Origin: Candidatus Rubrivivax defluviihabitans
GTDB taxonomy: Bacteria > Pseudomonadota > Gammaproteobacteria > Burkholderiales > Burkholderiaceae_C
DNA: 64,000 nucleotides
Assembly: GCA_016709385.1 (NCBI GenBank)
Contig: JADJMW010000004.1
Coordinates: 186,001 to 250,000 of the forward strand
Reading direction: 5' to 3'
Below, in pieces: positions 8,610 through 17,548 of this stretch. Below the pieces are notes generated by a model, which did no database searches, was not told the DNA's origin, and saw only the letters and a program-made list of their open reading frames with translations. Position 1 is the first letter of the stretch; each line of letters opens with the position of its first letter. The position numbers were made by a program, and so were the translations under genes.

Positions 8610-8873
8610 TCAAACCTGGCGCAGTCTGTCTTGAGGCAGCAAATCGAACGTCGCCGCCACGAACTTTCCATCGCGCACCTCGCCGGACACGCGCGCCTTG
8701 CGCACCGCGTTGCACAGACCCTCGTTCGCGTGGGCGTCGCCGTGGTCGTCGATACCGGTGCCAACCACGAAGTAGTCTTGCCCATCGATCCGCACCGCGA
8801 GGTCGCAGCCGGTGCCGGGCATCGAGAACTGGCACTCGCCGCATGCCGCTTCGACGATGCGCGATTCGATCAT
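8610..8873 (-). CDS. DUF6370-like small protein
   Basis: 87 residues. The opening VEAACGECQFSMPGTGCDLA with three conserved Cys and the later GTGIDDHGDAHANEGLCNAVRKA are the hallmarks of a small family (DUF6370) of unknown function, usually periplasmic in other bacteria. The paired Cys and His residues suggest metal binding, but that is inference. A GAGAGG site precedes the ATG. It stands alone, 26 bases from the broken SDR. Confidence 0.75.
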   Translation of the reverse strand: MIESRIVEAACGECQFSMPGTGCDLAVRIDGQDYFVVGTGIDDHGDAHANEGLCNAVRKARVSGEVRDGKFVAATFDLLPQDRLRQV

Positions 8874-9430
8874 GGGATGCCTCTCTCAGGTCGACGCGCA
8901 GCTGGAGAAGAGCCAAGTCGCGGCGGCGAAGTGGGGGGCGAGGAGAGATTATCCCCGTCCTCCATCTGGCCAGCCGTCATGCGGCCGCCCAGCATCGACG
9001 ATCGGCCTTGGTCGACCAGGGCAACGCCGACAGCTGCAGCCAAGGCCGGATCAGGGCGACGCCGATCCACGGCTGCGCCTCCTTGGATGCGCAAGATCGG
9101 TGCGGAAGACGAGCCTCGGCTGACCGTTGGTGAGCGTGGACACTACAACCGGGTTGGTGGACACGAGTCCGACGATGGTGGTGACTTCGGCGCAGTGAGG
9201 TGGCGCGATGACCTGCGCAATCGTGCCGGCGGTCAGCATTGCAGCGCGTGTCTCCGTTCACGGTCACCTGTCGACCTGACGCACGACGGCCATGCACAGC
9301 CCTTGGGTCCGTCGGCCCGGGCGGCAGCTCAAGACTGACATCGAGCGCTGCTGCACGGCAGCGCTCGGTGGCCACCTCGAACAGTGCGACGCCTGCGGTC
9401 GATGGGCGGCAGCGACGTGCCCCCACTTTG
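8874..9430. other. Intergenic stretch without recognised gene
   Basis: 557 bp with only short overlapping frames of arginine- and alanine-rich translation, none resembling a known family. It separates the DUF6370 gene from the TetR gene and may be decayed coding sequence. Confidence 0.5.
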
Positions 9431-10060
9431 TTATGCATTGACCCTGGAACTTGCCGCCTCGACACTTACGTCGACCACACCCAGCGCCTGTAACACCAAC
9501 TGCTCGTGAATCTCGATCAATCGCTTCTGGCTCAGGCTGCCGTTCGGGCGATACCAATGACCCACGCCTGTCAAGATGGCGATTATCGCGAACGAAGTAA
9601 TCTTGGCGTCGGGAATGTGGAACGCGCCGCTGGCCGCGCCCTTCGAGATGATCTGCCGCAACTTGTTCTCGTAGCGATCGCGCAGGGCAGTGATCGCCTG
9701 ATGATTCTCGGGAGACAGGCTACGCAGCTCGGTGTTGCCGATGATGACTTCCGTGCGGCGGCGGGTGTGAAAGAGGATGTGAAGGCGCACGACCGCCCGG
9801 ACCTGCTCGACGGGATCGTCGATGGCCGTCACTTGCTCGTCGAACTCCTGCAGCAGGTCGGTCATGATGCTTTCGAGCAACGTCTTCAGCAGCCCTTCCT
9901 TTGATTCGATATGGTTGTACAGCGATCCGGCCTTGATCCCGCAGCGAGCGGCCAATTCGCGCAGGTTGAACCCTTCGAAGCCGTGTGTCGCGATCAAGTC
10001 GACCGCGGCCTCTCGAATCGCCAACCAAGTCGTTTCGCCGCGAGTGCCAGCCTTTCGCAT
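9431..10060 (-). CDS. TetR/AcrR family transcriptional regulator
   Basis: 209 residues. The N-terminal helix-turn-helix spans about residues 12-60 and includes LAARCGIKAGSLYNHIESKE, the TetR recognition helix. The C-terminal ligand domain resembles TetR_C_33/KstR2-like regulators of acyl-CoA catabolism. ATG 10060 is chosen because it has an AAGGG site 8 bases upstream and because the longer frame (to 10171) would run through a palindrome at 10149 that looks like its own operator. It is the last gene of a minus-strand set (hydratase, ligase, hydratase, DUF2889, TetR). It probably represses the cluster until an acyl-CoA intermediate binds. Confidence 0.85.
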   Translation of the reverse strand: MRKAGTRGETTWLAIREAAVDLIATHGFEGFNLRELAARCGIKAGSLYNHIESKEGLLKTLLESIMTDLLQEFDEQVTAIDDPVEQVRAVVRLHILFHTRRRTEVIIGNTELRSLSPENHQAITALRDRYENKLRQIISKGAASGAFHIPDAKITSFAIIAILTGVGHWYRPNGSLSQKRLIEIHEQLVLQALGVVDVSVEAASSRVNA

Positions 10061-10148
10061 CTGATATCCCTTGATCGAGGTGGTGTTGCAGTTGGGCGGC
10101 CACGGGTCGTGCTTGGGGTTGCTCGAATCGCTGCCAGTGTGTCCAGAC

Positions 10149-10164
10149 ATACTATCGTTAGTAT
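10149..10164. promoter_or_regulatory. Putative TetR operator upstream of the regulator gene
   Basis: ATACTATCGTTAGTAT, a near-perfect 16-base palindrome sharing the GTTAGT half-site with those at 13988, 21278 and 24346. It lies about 90 bp upstream of the chosen TetR start, consistent with autoregulation. Confidence 0.55.
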
Positions 10165-10202
10165 CCTGCACGCATGAGATGGGCCCAGAGATGCGCCTTG
10201 AG

Positions 10203-10799
10203 TCAAGGGTCTACCGATGAACGCACCAACGCCCCCGCATGAAACCCAGGATAGTGCTTGCGTACGGTGTCGCCGTCAATTCGTAATGCGTGGCAGCGGT
10301 CGACCTCGGGTGGACGCTCGTTGACATCTTCCAAAGGCTGCCGCCGAAGCGCCTTCGGCAGCGACAGCTGGTCGCGCACATGCCAGACGGTCTGCATGGC
10401 GGTCGTGACCGCCGGCCCGAGCAGCTCGGTCAAGTGCGTGCAGCCGGCCTTTCCGCCGAATCGATCGCGGACGTGCTTCATGAATCCTGGCCCCAGATTC
10501 AGCCCGGCCAGGCCAGCGTACGCAGTATTGATGTCGGTGCAACCGGCATAGGGAGCATGCAGGGTCGCGGCGGCGGCCTCCCGGATGTTCAGTTCGGTGT
10601 CGATCACCAGCCGCAGGCGCATTTGATGGAAGGGTTCCCCGGCTTCGATGCGTCCGCGGTCGCCGACGACGACCGCGTAGGGCTTGAAGTCAATCAGCAC
10701 CGACTCGATCTCGAACAGCCCGTCGTCGCGCTGGAAGCCCTCGCAGGTGATCCGACGCGTCTGCATCAGCCGGCGCTTTTCGGAGGAGTCTGTCGTCAT
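10203..10799 (-). CDS. DUF2889 domain protein
   Basis: 198 residues. The start MTTDSSEKRRLMQTRRITCEGFQRDDGLFEIES and the His/Asp-rich segment (FHQMRLRLVIDTEL) fit the DUF2889 family, which is of unknown function and tends to occur next to acyl-CoA catabolic genes. A GGAGGAG site is just upstream of the ATG. The C-terminal third (CHALRIDGDTVRKHYPGF) is also typical. It sits 27 bases after an enoyl-CoA hydratase gene and just before the TetR gene, so it belongs to the same minus-strand unit. Confidence 0.75.
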   Translation of the reverse strand: MTTDSSEKRRLMQTRRITCEGFQRDDGLFEIESVLIDFKPYAVVVGDRGRIEAGEPFHQMRLRLVIDTELNIREAAAATLHAPYAGCTDINTAYAGLAGLNLGPGFMKHVRDRFGGKAGCTHLTELLGPAVTTAMQTVWHVRDQLSLPKALRRQPLEDVNERPPEVDRCHALRIDGDTVRKHYPGFHAGALVRSSVDP

Positions 10800-10826
10800 G
10801 TTGGAGGCCTCGGGTTCCGAGACTAA

Positions 10827-11603
10827 TCAGCGCCCGCTATAGCGCGGGGTGCGGCGCCCGACGAAGGCCGCGACACCCTCGTTGACATCCTCGCTCATCA
10901 TCACGCGACGAAATGCCACGCGTTCGAACTCGAGGGCCGCGTACAAGCCCATGTCGCGGCCTCGACGGGCGACTTCCTTAGTCAGACGAACGGACAACGG
11001 CCCCATGCGACCGATCGCCTCGGCCTTCGCCATCGCCCGCTCGAGCGCCTTGCCTGCAGGGACCAGCTCGCTCACCAGTCCGACCTGCAAGGCCCGGGCT
11101 GCATCGATCGACTGTGCCGTCAACAACATGTCCATCGCCACGGCGTCCGGAATCAGACGCGACAGTCGGGTGATGCCGCCGGCGCCTGCAATCACACCCC
11201 AGCGCACTTCGGGCAGCGCAAAGACCGAGTGCTCCTCGGCGATGCGAAGGTCGCAGGCCAGCGCCAATTCAAGCCCGCCGGCCACACAGATGCCGTTGAT
11301 GGCTGCGATGATCGGCTTGTGCGTCGGGGGTTCGCGACTCATGCCCGCGAAGTCTCCGCCGTCGTCCTCGCTCCGCGCCCTCTCCTGAAGGTAGGGCAGC
11401 AGCGTTCCGATGTCGGCTCCAGAGCAAAAGGCCTTGGCGCCGGCCCCAGTGAGGATGACGGCATGCACGTCGCTGCGGGCATTGACCTCAGGCCAGATGG
11501 CCCGCAGTTGGGCGTCCATCTGTTGGGTCATCGCGTTCATGGCTTCCGGGCGATTCAGCGTGACGCAGGCAACGCCGTCATGGATTTCGAGTTGAATGGA
11601 CAT
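10827..11603 (-). CDS. Enoyl-CoA hydratase/isomerase family protein
   Basis: 258 residues of the crotonase superfamily. Both Glu residues of a classical hydratase are present: one in AGGLELALACD and one in ALPEVRWG. The oxyanion-hole segments CSGADIG and GVIAGAGGITRL are also intact, so a true hydratase activity on an enoyl-CoA is likely. ATG 11603 is preferred over an in-frame TTG two codons upstream. It lies 18 bases downstream of the CoA ligase gene. Confidence 0.88.
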   Translation of the reverse strand: MSIQLEIHDGVACVTLNRPEAMNAMTQQMDAQLRAIWPEVNARSDVHAVILTGAGAKAFCSGADIGTLLPYLQERARSEDDGGDFAGMSREPPTHKPIIAAINGICVAGGLELALACDLRIAEEHSVFALPEVRWGVIAGAGGITRLSRLIPDAVAMDMLLTAQSIDAARALQVGLVSELVPAGKALERAMAKAEAIGRMGPLSVRLTKEVARRGRDMGLYAALEFERVAFRRVMMSEDVNEGVAAFVGRRTPRYSGR

Positions 11604-11621
11604 GGGCAATGGCCGGGTGGG

Positions 11622-13148
11622 TTAGGGCGAAGGCAGGTAACGCGCACGAAGCTCGCGCTTCATCACCTTACCGCTGAAATTGATTGGCATCTCCTCGTAC
11701 GGGATGAACAACACGCGCTTGGGTACCTTGTAGGCGGCCAGATGCTCCCGACCATAGGCGATGAGTTCGTCGGCGTCGACGCTGCGATCGGGCCGCAGCG
11801 CGACGATCGCGGTGACTTCCTCGCCCCACTTCTCGCTCGGCATGCCGATGATCCCGACTTCGCGCACCGCCGGATGCTGCGCCAGGACGCGTTCGACCTC
11901 CTGCGAATAGACGTTCAGGCCTCCTGTCTTCACCATGTCCTTGAGCCGGTCACGGAAGTAGACGAACCCGCTCGCGTCCATGACCCCGCTGTCGCCCGTG
12001 CGAAGCCACCCGTTGTGGAAGACCGCTTGAGTCGCTGCCGGCTGCTTGTAATAGCCCGCCATCACCGCCGGCCCACGGACTGCGATCTCGCCCTCCTGGC
12101 CGAGCTCGGCATCGCTCGAGTCCTCGCGCAGGATCTTGACCTCGAAGTTGATGAAGGCCCGGCCGATCGAACCCGCGCCGCGGTCCACGTCTTCCTCCTT
12201 CAGCACCGTGACGATCGGGCCGGCCTCGGTCAGGCCGTACTGGAAATAGATACGCAGACCCGGAATCAGAGCGTGGATCGCGTCGCGATCCTGATTGACA
12301 AGGATGCCGCCACCGATGTACCAGCGACGGAACGACGACAGGTCGAGTTCGCGCGCCAGCGGGTGCAGGTAGATTTCGCGCGCGACCGAAGGCGGCGAGA
12401 ATGCGTTCGTCACGCGATGCGCCGCGATCGCCCGCAGCATCGCCTCGGCGCTGTATTTCGGCAGCAGCGTGGCCGTGGCGCCCAGGTACAGATGCGGCAG
12501 CAACCAGCAGTTCAAGGCGGCGGAGTGGTGCAGGGGCGTGGCGAGCAACGTGTTGTCGCCCTCGTGCATGTGCGTGTCGATGATTTCGTCGAGCGAGTTC
12601 CAGAACAGATTCTCGTGGCTCAGCACGACGCCTTTCGATCGACCGGTCGTGCCGCCGGTGAATAGGATGACGTTGGCGTCGCTCGCCTGCACGTCGGCAT
12701 CGATGTCGGTGGTGGACCGGTCTGCCAGGAATGTGTCCAGGCAATCGCCTTGCGCTCCGTCGACAAGCACGGTTCTGAGGCCCGGCAGCAGCGCGTGTAC
12801 ATGCGTTGCCAGCGCCTCCAGCGCAAACAGCAGTCGGGCGTCGGCGTCCGCCAGGTTATCGACTATTTCCGCGGGTGTGAGGCGGTAGTTCACCGGCACC
12901 GCAACGGCGCCGAGCTTGACGATGCCGACGTACAGACCGACCCATTCGAGCCGCGAGTCGCACAGCATGCCGACCTTGTCGCCGTGGCCGATGCCCGTCG
13001 CGCGCAGCGCGTGCGCCGCTCGATTGGCAAAAGCGTTCAGTTCCGCATACGTCCACTCGCGGCCGTGCGCTTCGCGCAGCGCAACCTTCTCCGGAAAGCG
13101 GCGCGCGTTGTGCTCGACGTGTTGTCCAACCAGCATGCGTGAAGACAT
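11622..13148 (-). CDS. AMP-dependent acyl-CoA synthetase/ligase
   Basis: 508 residues, the usual length for class I adenylate-forming CoA ligases. The P-loop is LFTGGTTGRSKGVVLSH (about residues 167-183), the adenylate-binding region includes YFQYGLTEAGP, and the hinge is near LRTGDSGVMDASGFVYF. The C-terminal catalytic Lys lies in NFSGKVMKREL. It would convert a carboxylic acid plus CoA and ATP to an acyl-CoA in the cytoplasm. Start ATG 13148 has an AGGAGA site. It is flanked by two crotonase-family genes in one unit. Confidence 0.9.
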   Translation of the reverse strand: MSSRMLVGQHVEHNARRFPEKVALREAHGREWTYAELNAFANRAAHALRATGIGHGDKVGMLCDSRLEWVGLYVGIVKLGAVAVPVNYRLTPAEIVDNLADADARLLFALEALATHVHALLPGLRTVLVDGAQGDCLDTFLADRSTTDIDADVQASDANVILFTGGTTGRSKGVVLSHENLFWNSLDEIIDTHMHEGDNTLLATPLHHSAALNCWLLPHLYLGATATLLPKYSAEAMLRAIAAHRVTNAFSPPSVAREIYLHPLARELDLSSFRRWYIGGGILVNQDRDAIHALIPGLRIYFQYGLTEAGPIVTVLKEEDVDRGAGSIGRAFINFEVKILREDSSDAELGQEGEIAVRGPAVMAGYYKQPAATQAVFHNGWLRTGDSGVMDASGFVYFRDRLKDMVKTGGLNVYSQEVERVLAQHPAVREVGIIGMPSEKWGEEVTAIVALRPDRSVDADELIAYGREHLAAYKVPKRVLFIPYEEMPINFSGKVMKRELRARYLPSP

Positions 13149-13169
13149 GTTCGATCTCTCCTGCCCTGC

Positions 13170-13934
13170 TCAATCGTCCTTAAAGCGGCGGATGCCGCGA
13201 CGCAATTCTTCCGAAGCCATGAAAACCGGCCTCAAGCCGCGCGCCAGTTCGAGCCCTTCGCGGAAGCCGCTTGCTTCGATCTTGTCGAAGCTGTGGCGCG
13301 CGCGGCGCATCGTCGCCGGCTCGATTCGCGCCAGCATGGCGGCGCGTTCGCGCACCGCCTGGTCGAGCGCCGCCACATCTGGCAGCACGGCATTCAGCAA
13401 CCCCATGCGCAGCGCCTCCTGCGCTTCGATGGTACGGCCGGTGAGCGCCAGATCCAGCGCGTCGCGGCGACTCAGGCAGCGCAGCAGGCCGGGCAGCACG
13501 AAGAGCGTGAAGAGCCCGATGCCGATCTCCGGGGTGGCGAAGCGCGATCGCTCGGTCGCAAAGGCGAAGTCGCAACTCGCGACGATCCCGCAGCCTCCGG
13601 CCATCGCCGGGCCGTCGACGCGGGCGATCACCGGCTTTGCGAGCGACGGCAAGACCTCGTAAAGATCCTGCCACGGTTGCCCCGTGTCCCACAGCGCTAC
13701 GGCGCCGGAGTCGATCGTCCGCAAGAACTCGTCGAGGTCGCCGCCGGCGGAGAAGGATCCGCCGGCGCCTGTGACGACGATTACCCTGACGCTGTCGTGT
13801 CGCTCCAGTTGACGCAATGCGTCGACCAAGGCCCGCGCTGTCTCGGTGCCGATGGGGTTGCGCTTCGATGGGTTGCACAGGCTGATGGTCGCAACTGCAT
13901 CGTCGACCTGGATCTGTAGAGGTGTGTCGGCCAT
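13170..13934 (-). CDS. Enoyl-CoA hydratase/isomerase family protein
   Basis: 254 residues. Oxyanion-hole segments FSAGGDL and AMAGGCGIVASCD are seen. The first catalytic Glu of hydratases is replaced (GGCGIVAS instead of GGCELA), while the second is kept (TPEIGIG), so it may be an isomerase or act on an unusual substrate. It is the first gene of the minus-strand unit, starting 54 bases from the palindrome at 13988. Confidence 0.85.
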   Translation of the reverse strand: MADTPLQIQVDDAVATISLCNPSKRNPIGTETARALVDALRQLERHDSVRVIVVTGAGGSFSAGGDLDEFLRTIDSGAVALWDTGQPWQDLYEVLPSLAKPVIARVDGPAMAGGCGIVASCDFAFATERSRFATPEIGIGLFTLFVLPGLLRCLSRRDALDLALTGRTIEAQEALRMGLLNAVLPDVAALDQAVRERAAMLARIEPATMRRARHSFDKIEASGFREGLELARGLRPVFMASEELRRGIRRFKDD

Positions 13935-13987
13935 GTGAATCGCTGCCCTCGCATTTGGCTATTGACAACGTCGGATGATCGCCAATA

Positions 13988-14001
13988 AACTAATGTTAGT
14001 T
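13988..14001. promoter_or_regulatory. Putative TetR operator in the divergent promoter
   Basis: AACTAATGTTAGTT, inverted arms of six bases with a 2-base centre. It lies midway between the divergent hydratase gene (start 13934) and the biotin carboxylase gene (start 14058), where one repressor could control both directions. Confidence 0.6.
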
Positions 14002-14057
14002 CGTTTACGGCAACCTTGTCAATGCCCATCGACGGACTCTCAATCGACGGAGTCGCC

Positions 14058-15455
14058 ATGCCTGATCTGAAGCTTCTGGTCGCCAACCGCGGTGAGATCG
14101 CCTGTCGCATCATTCGTGCGGCCAGGTCCCTCGGGCTGTGCACGGTCGCCGTTCATTCCGACGCTGATGTCGAGTTGCCGCATGTGGAAATGGCTGACGA
14201 GGCCTATTCGATCGGCCCGGCACGCCCGGCCGAAAGCTACCTCGATCGATCCAAGCTGTTTGACGTCGCGCGGCGCTCGGGCGCCAGGCTGATCCATCCG
14301 GGCTACGGATTCCTGTCCGAGAACGCATCGTTCGCCTCCGACTGCGCGCAGGCGGGTCTGGTGTTCGTCGGGCCGCCACCCGAGGTGATCACGGCCATGG
14401 GCGACAAGGAGCGTGCCCGGCGCACCGCTGCGCGGGCCGGTGTGCCGGTGCTGGCGGGTACCGACAAGCTTGCCGATGACGCGCCGGCGGTCGCGACTGC
14501 GGCGCAGCGCGTCGGCTTCCCGTTGTTGGTCAAGGCCAGCGCCGGCGGCGGTGGTATCGGCATGCGCCTTGTCGACACACCCGAGGCCCTCGCGGCGGCG
14601 GTGCAGTCAACGCGCTCGCTCGCTCAAAAGGCGTTCGGTGACGGCTCGATCTATCTGGAGCGACTCGTGACGCGCGCACGTCATGTCGAGATCCAGGTCT
14701 TCGGCTTCGGCAATGGCGAGGCGGTGCACCTGTTCGAACGCGACTGCTCGCTGCAGAGGCGGCACCAGAAGGTGATCGAAGAAGCTTGCGCACCGGGCCT
14801 GCGCCCTGAGGTGGCGGCCCGCATCGCCGATGCCGCGGTGCGGCTGTGCGCAGCGAGCCGGTACGCCGGCGCGGGCACGGTCGAGTTTCTGGTCGATGCC
14901 GAGACGCAGGACTTCTATTTCCTCGAGATGAACACCCGCATCCAGGTTGAGCACCCGGTAACCGAGATGATCACGGGCGTGGACCTGGTTGCCGCGCAGA
15001 TCCGGTTCGCGCTTGAAGACGCCTCGCTGCGGTCCGAGTTGGCGCAGGCCGGGATCGCGTCCGATGGCCATGCGATCGAGGCGCGCGTCTACGCCGAGAA
15101 CCCGGCGAAGAATTTCATGCCCAGCCCCGGCCCGCTGCGCACGCTGGATCTCCCGAGCGGAGCGGGCGTGCGCGTCGAATGCGGGTTCCGTCAAGGGAAC
15201 GCGGTCACCCCGTTCTACGATCCGATGCTGATGAAGGTGATCGCGCACGGAGTCAGCCGCGAGCACGCGATCCAGCGGCTCGATGCGGCGCTGGAGTCGC
15301 TGCGGATCGAGGGCGTCGCGCACAACGTCGGCTATTTGCGGGCCTGCCTGCGCCACCCGGATTTCGTCGCTGGGAGTGTGCATACCGGCCTGCTCGGTCA
15401 GCGGCATGCCGCACTGGTCGCCACGGCGCAGCAACTGACAGGAGGCGTCGCATGA
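14058..15455 (+). CDS. Acyl-CoA carboxylase, biotin carboxylase subunit
   Basis: 465 residues, the usual size for a stand-alone biotin carboxylase. The N-terminus LLVANRGEIACRII, the glycine loop KASAGGGGIGM, and the catalytic EMNTRIQVEHPVTE are all present. It carboxylates biotin on the BCCP using ATP and bicarbonate. ATG 14058 is chosen because the family begins here and a GGAG site lies 7 bases upstream; in-frame ATG 14022 and TTG 14016 would add 12 to 14 unmatched residues. The partner CT and BCCP genes lie 9-11 kb downstream behind the same type of operator. A housekeeping AccC is possible but less likely in this context. Confidence 0.9.
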   Translation: MPDLKLLVANRGEIACRIIRAARSLGLCTVAVHSDADVELPHVEMADEAYSIGPARPAESYLDRSKLFDVARRSGARLIHPGYGFLSENASFASDCAQAGLVFVGPPPEVITAMGDKERARRTAARAGVPVLAGTDKLADDAPAVATAAQRVGFPLLVKASAGGGGIGMRLVDTPEALAAAVQSTRSLAQKAFGDGSIYLERLVTRARHVEIQVFGFGNGEAVHLFERDCSLQRRHQKVIEEACAPGLRPEVAARIADAAVRLCAASRYAGAGTVEFLVDAETQDFYFLEMNTRIQVEHPVTEMITGVDLVAAQIRFALEDASLRSELAQAGIASDGHAIEARVYAENPAKNFMPSPGPLRTLDLPSGAGVRVECGFRQGNAVTPFYDPMLMKVIAHGVSREHAIQRLDAALESLRIEGVAHNVGYLRACLRHPDFVAGSVHTGLLGQRHAALVATAQQLTGGVA

Positions 15456-16378
15456 GCGATCTGCCGGCGCGAGTGCGCATCCATGAGGAAGGACCCCGCG
15501 AGGGCTTCCAGATCGAGTCCGGCGTGATCGCAACGGCGGACAAGATCCGTTTCATCGAGGCGCTGGCATGCACCGGAGTGCCGCAGATCGACTGCGTGTC
15601 GTACGTTAGCGCCAAGCGCGTACCGGGCATGGCCGACGCTGATGACGTGGCCAGAGGCATCCACAAGCGGCCCGGCGTGCGCTACACCGGGCTGTGGCTG
15701 AACACCCGTGGGCTCGAGCGTGCGCTGGAGCTGCCGCTCGACCGGGTTGGCGCCGTGCGCGTCACGGCCTCGGAAACCTTCTGCCGGCGGAACACCGGCA
15801 TGAGCATCGACCAGACCTTCGACGAGCAGCGCAATTGGCTGCGGCTGTATCGCGAGCATGCGATTGAAGTCGAGTGGGCGTACGTCATGACGGCGTTTGG
15901 GTGCAATTTCGAAGGCGAGATTCCGGTCAACCAAGTCGTGCGCATCATCGAGCGGCTGAAGGGCCTGGAGGTCGAGCAAGCGGTGCGCTTCAAGGGCATC
16001 TACCTGGCCGACACCGTCGGGCGAGGTTCGCCGCTGTCGATCGAACGCCGCATCGGTGCGCTGCGCGAACGCTGGCCCGACCTGCGCATCGGGCTGCACT
16101 TGCACGACACGCGCGGCACCGGCATGGCCAACGCCTACGCGGCGCTGCGACTGGGCGTCGACCAGTTCGACAGCACTTGCGCCGGCCTCGGTGGATGTCC
16201 GTTCGCGGGTCACCAGGGCGCCTCCGGGAACATCTGCACCGAGGATCTGGTCTACATGTGCCACGAGATGGGCATCGAGACCGGCATCGACCTGCGCGCG
16301 ATGGCTGAATGCGCCCGCATGGCCGAGCACATCGTCGGCCACCCGCTACCGGGCAAGCTGATGCACACCGCGTTCTGA
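15452..16378 (+). CDS. HMG-CoA-lyase-like DRE-TIM metallolyase
   Basis: 308 residues. The C-terminal signature GLGGCPFAGHQGASGN carries the conserved Cys of HMG-CoA lyases, and LHLHDTRGTG supplies the two metal-binding His. At the N-terminus the usual GPRDGLQ is GPREGFQ, so the metal-site Asp is replaced by Glu. It should cleave or form a 3-hydroxy-3-methyl-type acyl-CoA by retro-aldol chemistry, but not necessarily HMG-CoA itself. The start overlaps the biotin carboxylase stop (ATGA) with a GGAGG site, so the two are coupled. Confidence 0.82.
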   Translation: MSDLPARVRIHEEGPREGFQIESGVIATADKIRFIEALACTGVPQIDCVSYVSAKRVPGMADADDVARGIHKRPGVRYTGLWLNTRGLERALELPLDRVGAVRVTASETFCRRNTGMSIDQTFDEQRNWLRLYREHAIEVEWAYVMTAFGCNFEGEIPVNQVVRIIERLKGLEVEQAVRFKGIYLADTVGRGSPLSIERRIGALRERWPDLRIGLHLHDTRGTGMANAYAALRLGVDQFDSTCAGLGGCPFAGHQGASGNICTEDLVYMCHEMGIETGIDLRAMAECARMAEHIVGHPLPGKLMHTAF

Positions 16379-16399
16379 CCCCCGACTCCAACCTCTGCC

Positions 16400-17548
16400 A
16401 TGCCGACCAACACACAACCCATTCCTCGACGTCTCTTCGAGCCGCTGCGCGTCGGACGCCTGACGCTCAAGAACCGGATCGTGATGGCGCCGATGACGCG
16501 CTGTCGTGCGGTCGACATCAACGTTCCGAGCGACCTGGTGGTGGAGTATTACGCCCAGCGCGCCGGAGCGGGCCTGATCGTCACCGAAGCAACGCAGGTC
16601 AGCGTGGGCGCGCAAGGCTATTGGCGCACGCCCGGCCTCCACACCGAGCGCCAATGCGCAGTCTGGCGCCGGGCCGTCGAGCGCGTGCATGGCGAGGGTG
16701 GGCGCATCTTCGTCCAACTCTGGCACAACGGGCGCATCTTCCATCCGGACAACGTCGGTCCGGGGCTGACCCCAGTGGCGCCGTCGCCAATCGCCGCCAA
16801 CGTGCGGCTGATGACGCCCAACGGCCTGCGGCAGGCGTCGGTGCCGCAGGAGCTAGACGCTCGAGGCATCGGCAACGTCACCAACGAGTTCGTCGGCGCG
16901 GCGCGCCTGGCGGTCGAATGCGGCTTCGATGGCGTCGAGATCCATGCAGCCAATGGATATCTGTTCGACCAGTTCCTGCATCGCTCGAGCAATCGTCGCA
17001 CCGACGACTGGGGTGGATCGATCGAGAACCGCTCGCGTTTCCTGCTGGACACGACGAACGCGGTTTGCCGGTCCATCGGTGCCGACCGGGTCGGCGTCCG
17101 CGTCTCGCCACTCGGCACGTTCAACGATGTTCAGGATCCCGAGCCCGACGAGATCTATCGCCACCTCGCCACCCGACTGACCGACCAGGGCCTAGCCTAC
17201 CTGCATGTGATCCGCCCCGCTGTGTCTGGATCGTTGACGCTGTCGGCGCCGATAGCGGACCCGCTGCCGGAGATCCGCTCGCTGTACCGCGGCACCTTGC
17301 TGGTCGCCGGGGATCTCGACGTTGCCAGTGCCGACCACCTGATCGACAGCGGCTTGGCCGATGGCGTGGCCTTCGGACGCTGGTTCATCGGCAATCCGGA
17401 CTTGACCGAACGGCTGCGGCACGGCTGGCCGCTCGCCGTGGCTGACCGGGCCATCTACTACTCGGGGGGCGCGCAGGGCTACACCGACTTTGCGCGCTAC
17501 GAACGGTCACGGCCGGCGACGTCAACGGCAACGGCAGTGCGGACATGA
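16400..17548 (+). CDS. Old Yellow Enzyme family alkene reductase
   Basis: 382 residues, FMN-dependent NAD(P)H:flavin oxidoreductase. Typical segments are LKNRIVMAPMTR near the N-terminus, IFVQLWHNGRIFHP, and SSNRRTDDWGGSIENRSRF. LADGVAFGRWFIGNPDL near the C-terminus binds the FMN phosphate. It reduces activated C=C bonds, here perhaps in a cyclic or branched enoyl intermediate. It begins 21 bases after the lyase gene and its stop overlaps the next start. Confidence 0.9.
   Translation: MPTNTQPIPRRLFEPLRVGRLTLKNRIVMAPMTRCRAVDINVPSDLVVEYYAQRAGAGLIVTEATQVSVGAQGYWRTPGLHTERQCAVWRRAVERVHGEGGRIFVQLWHNGRIFHPDNVGPGLTPVAPSPIAANVRLMTPNGLRQASVPQELDARGIGNVTNEFVGAARLAVECGFDGVEIHAANGYLFDQFLHRSSNRRTDDWGGSIENRSRFLLDTTNAVCRSIGADRVGVRVSPLGTFNDVQDPEPDEIYRHLATRLTDQGLAYLHVIRPAVSGSLTLSAPIADPLPEIRSLYRGTLLVAGDLDVASADHLIDSGLADGVAFGRWFIGNPDLTERLRHGWPLAVADRAIYYSGGAQGYTDFARYERSRPATSTATAVRT

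Noticed and set aside
8977..9465. Possible gene in the 8.9-9.4 kb gap
   Set aside because: Several frames are open but all have low-complexity Arg/Ala translation, no ribosome site of note and no family resemblance.
10061..10171. Longer start (ATG 10171) for the TetR gene
   Set aside because: The extra 37 residues match nothing in the family and would place the putative operator inside the coding region; ATG 10060 has a better ribosome site.
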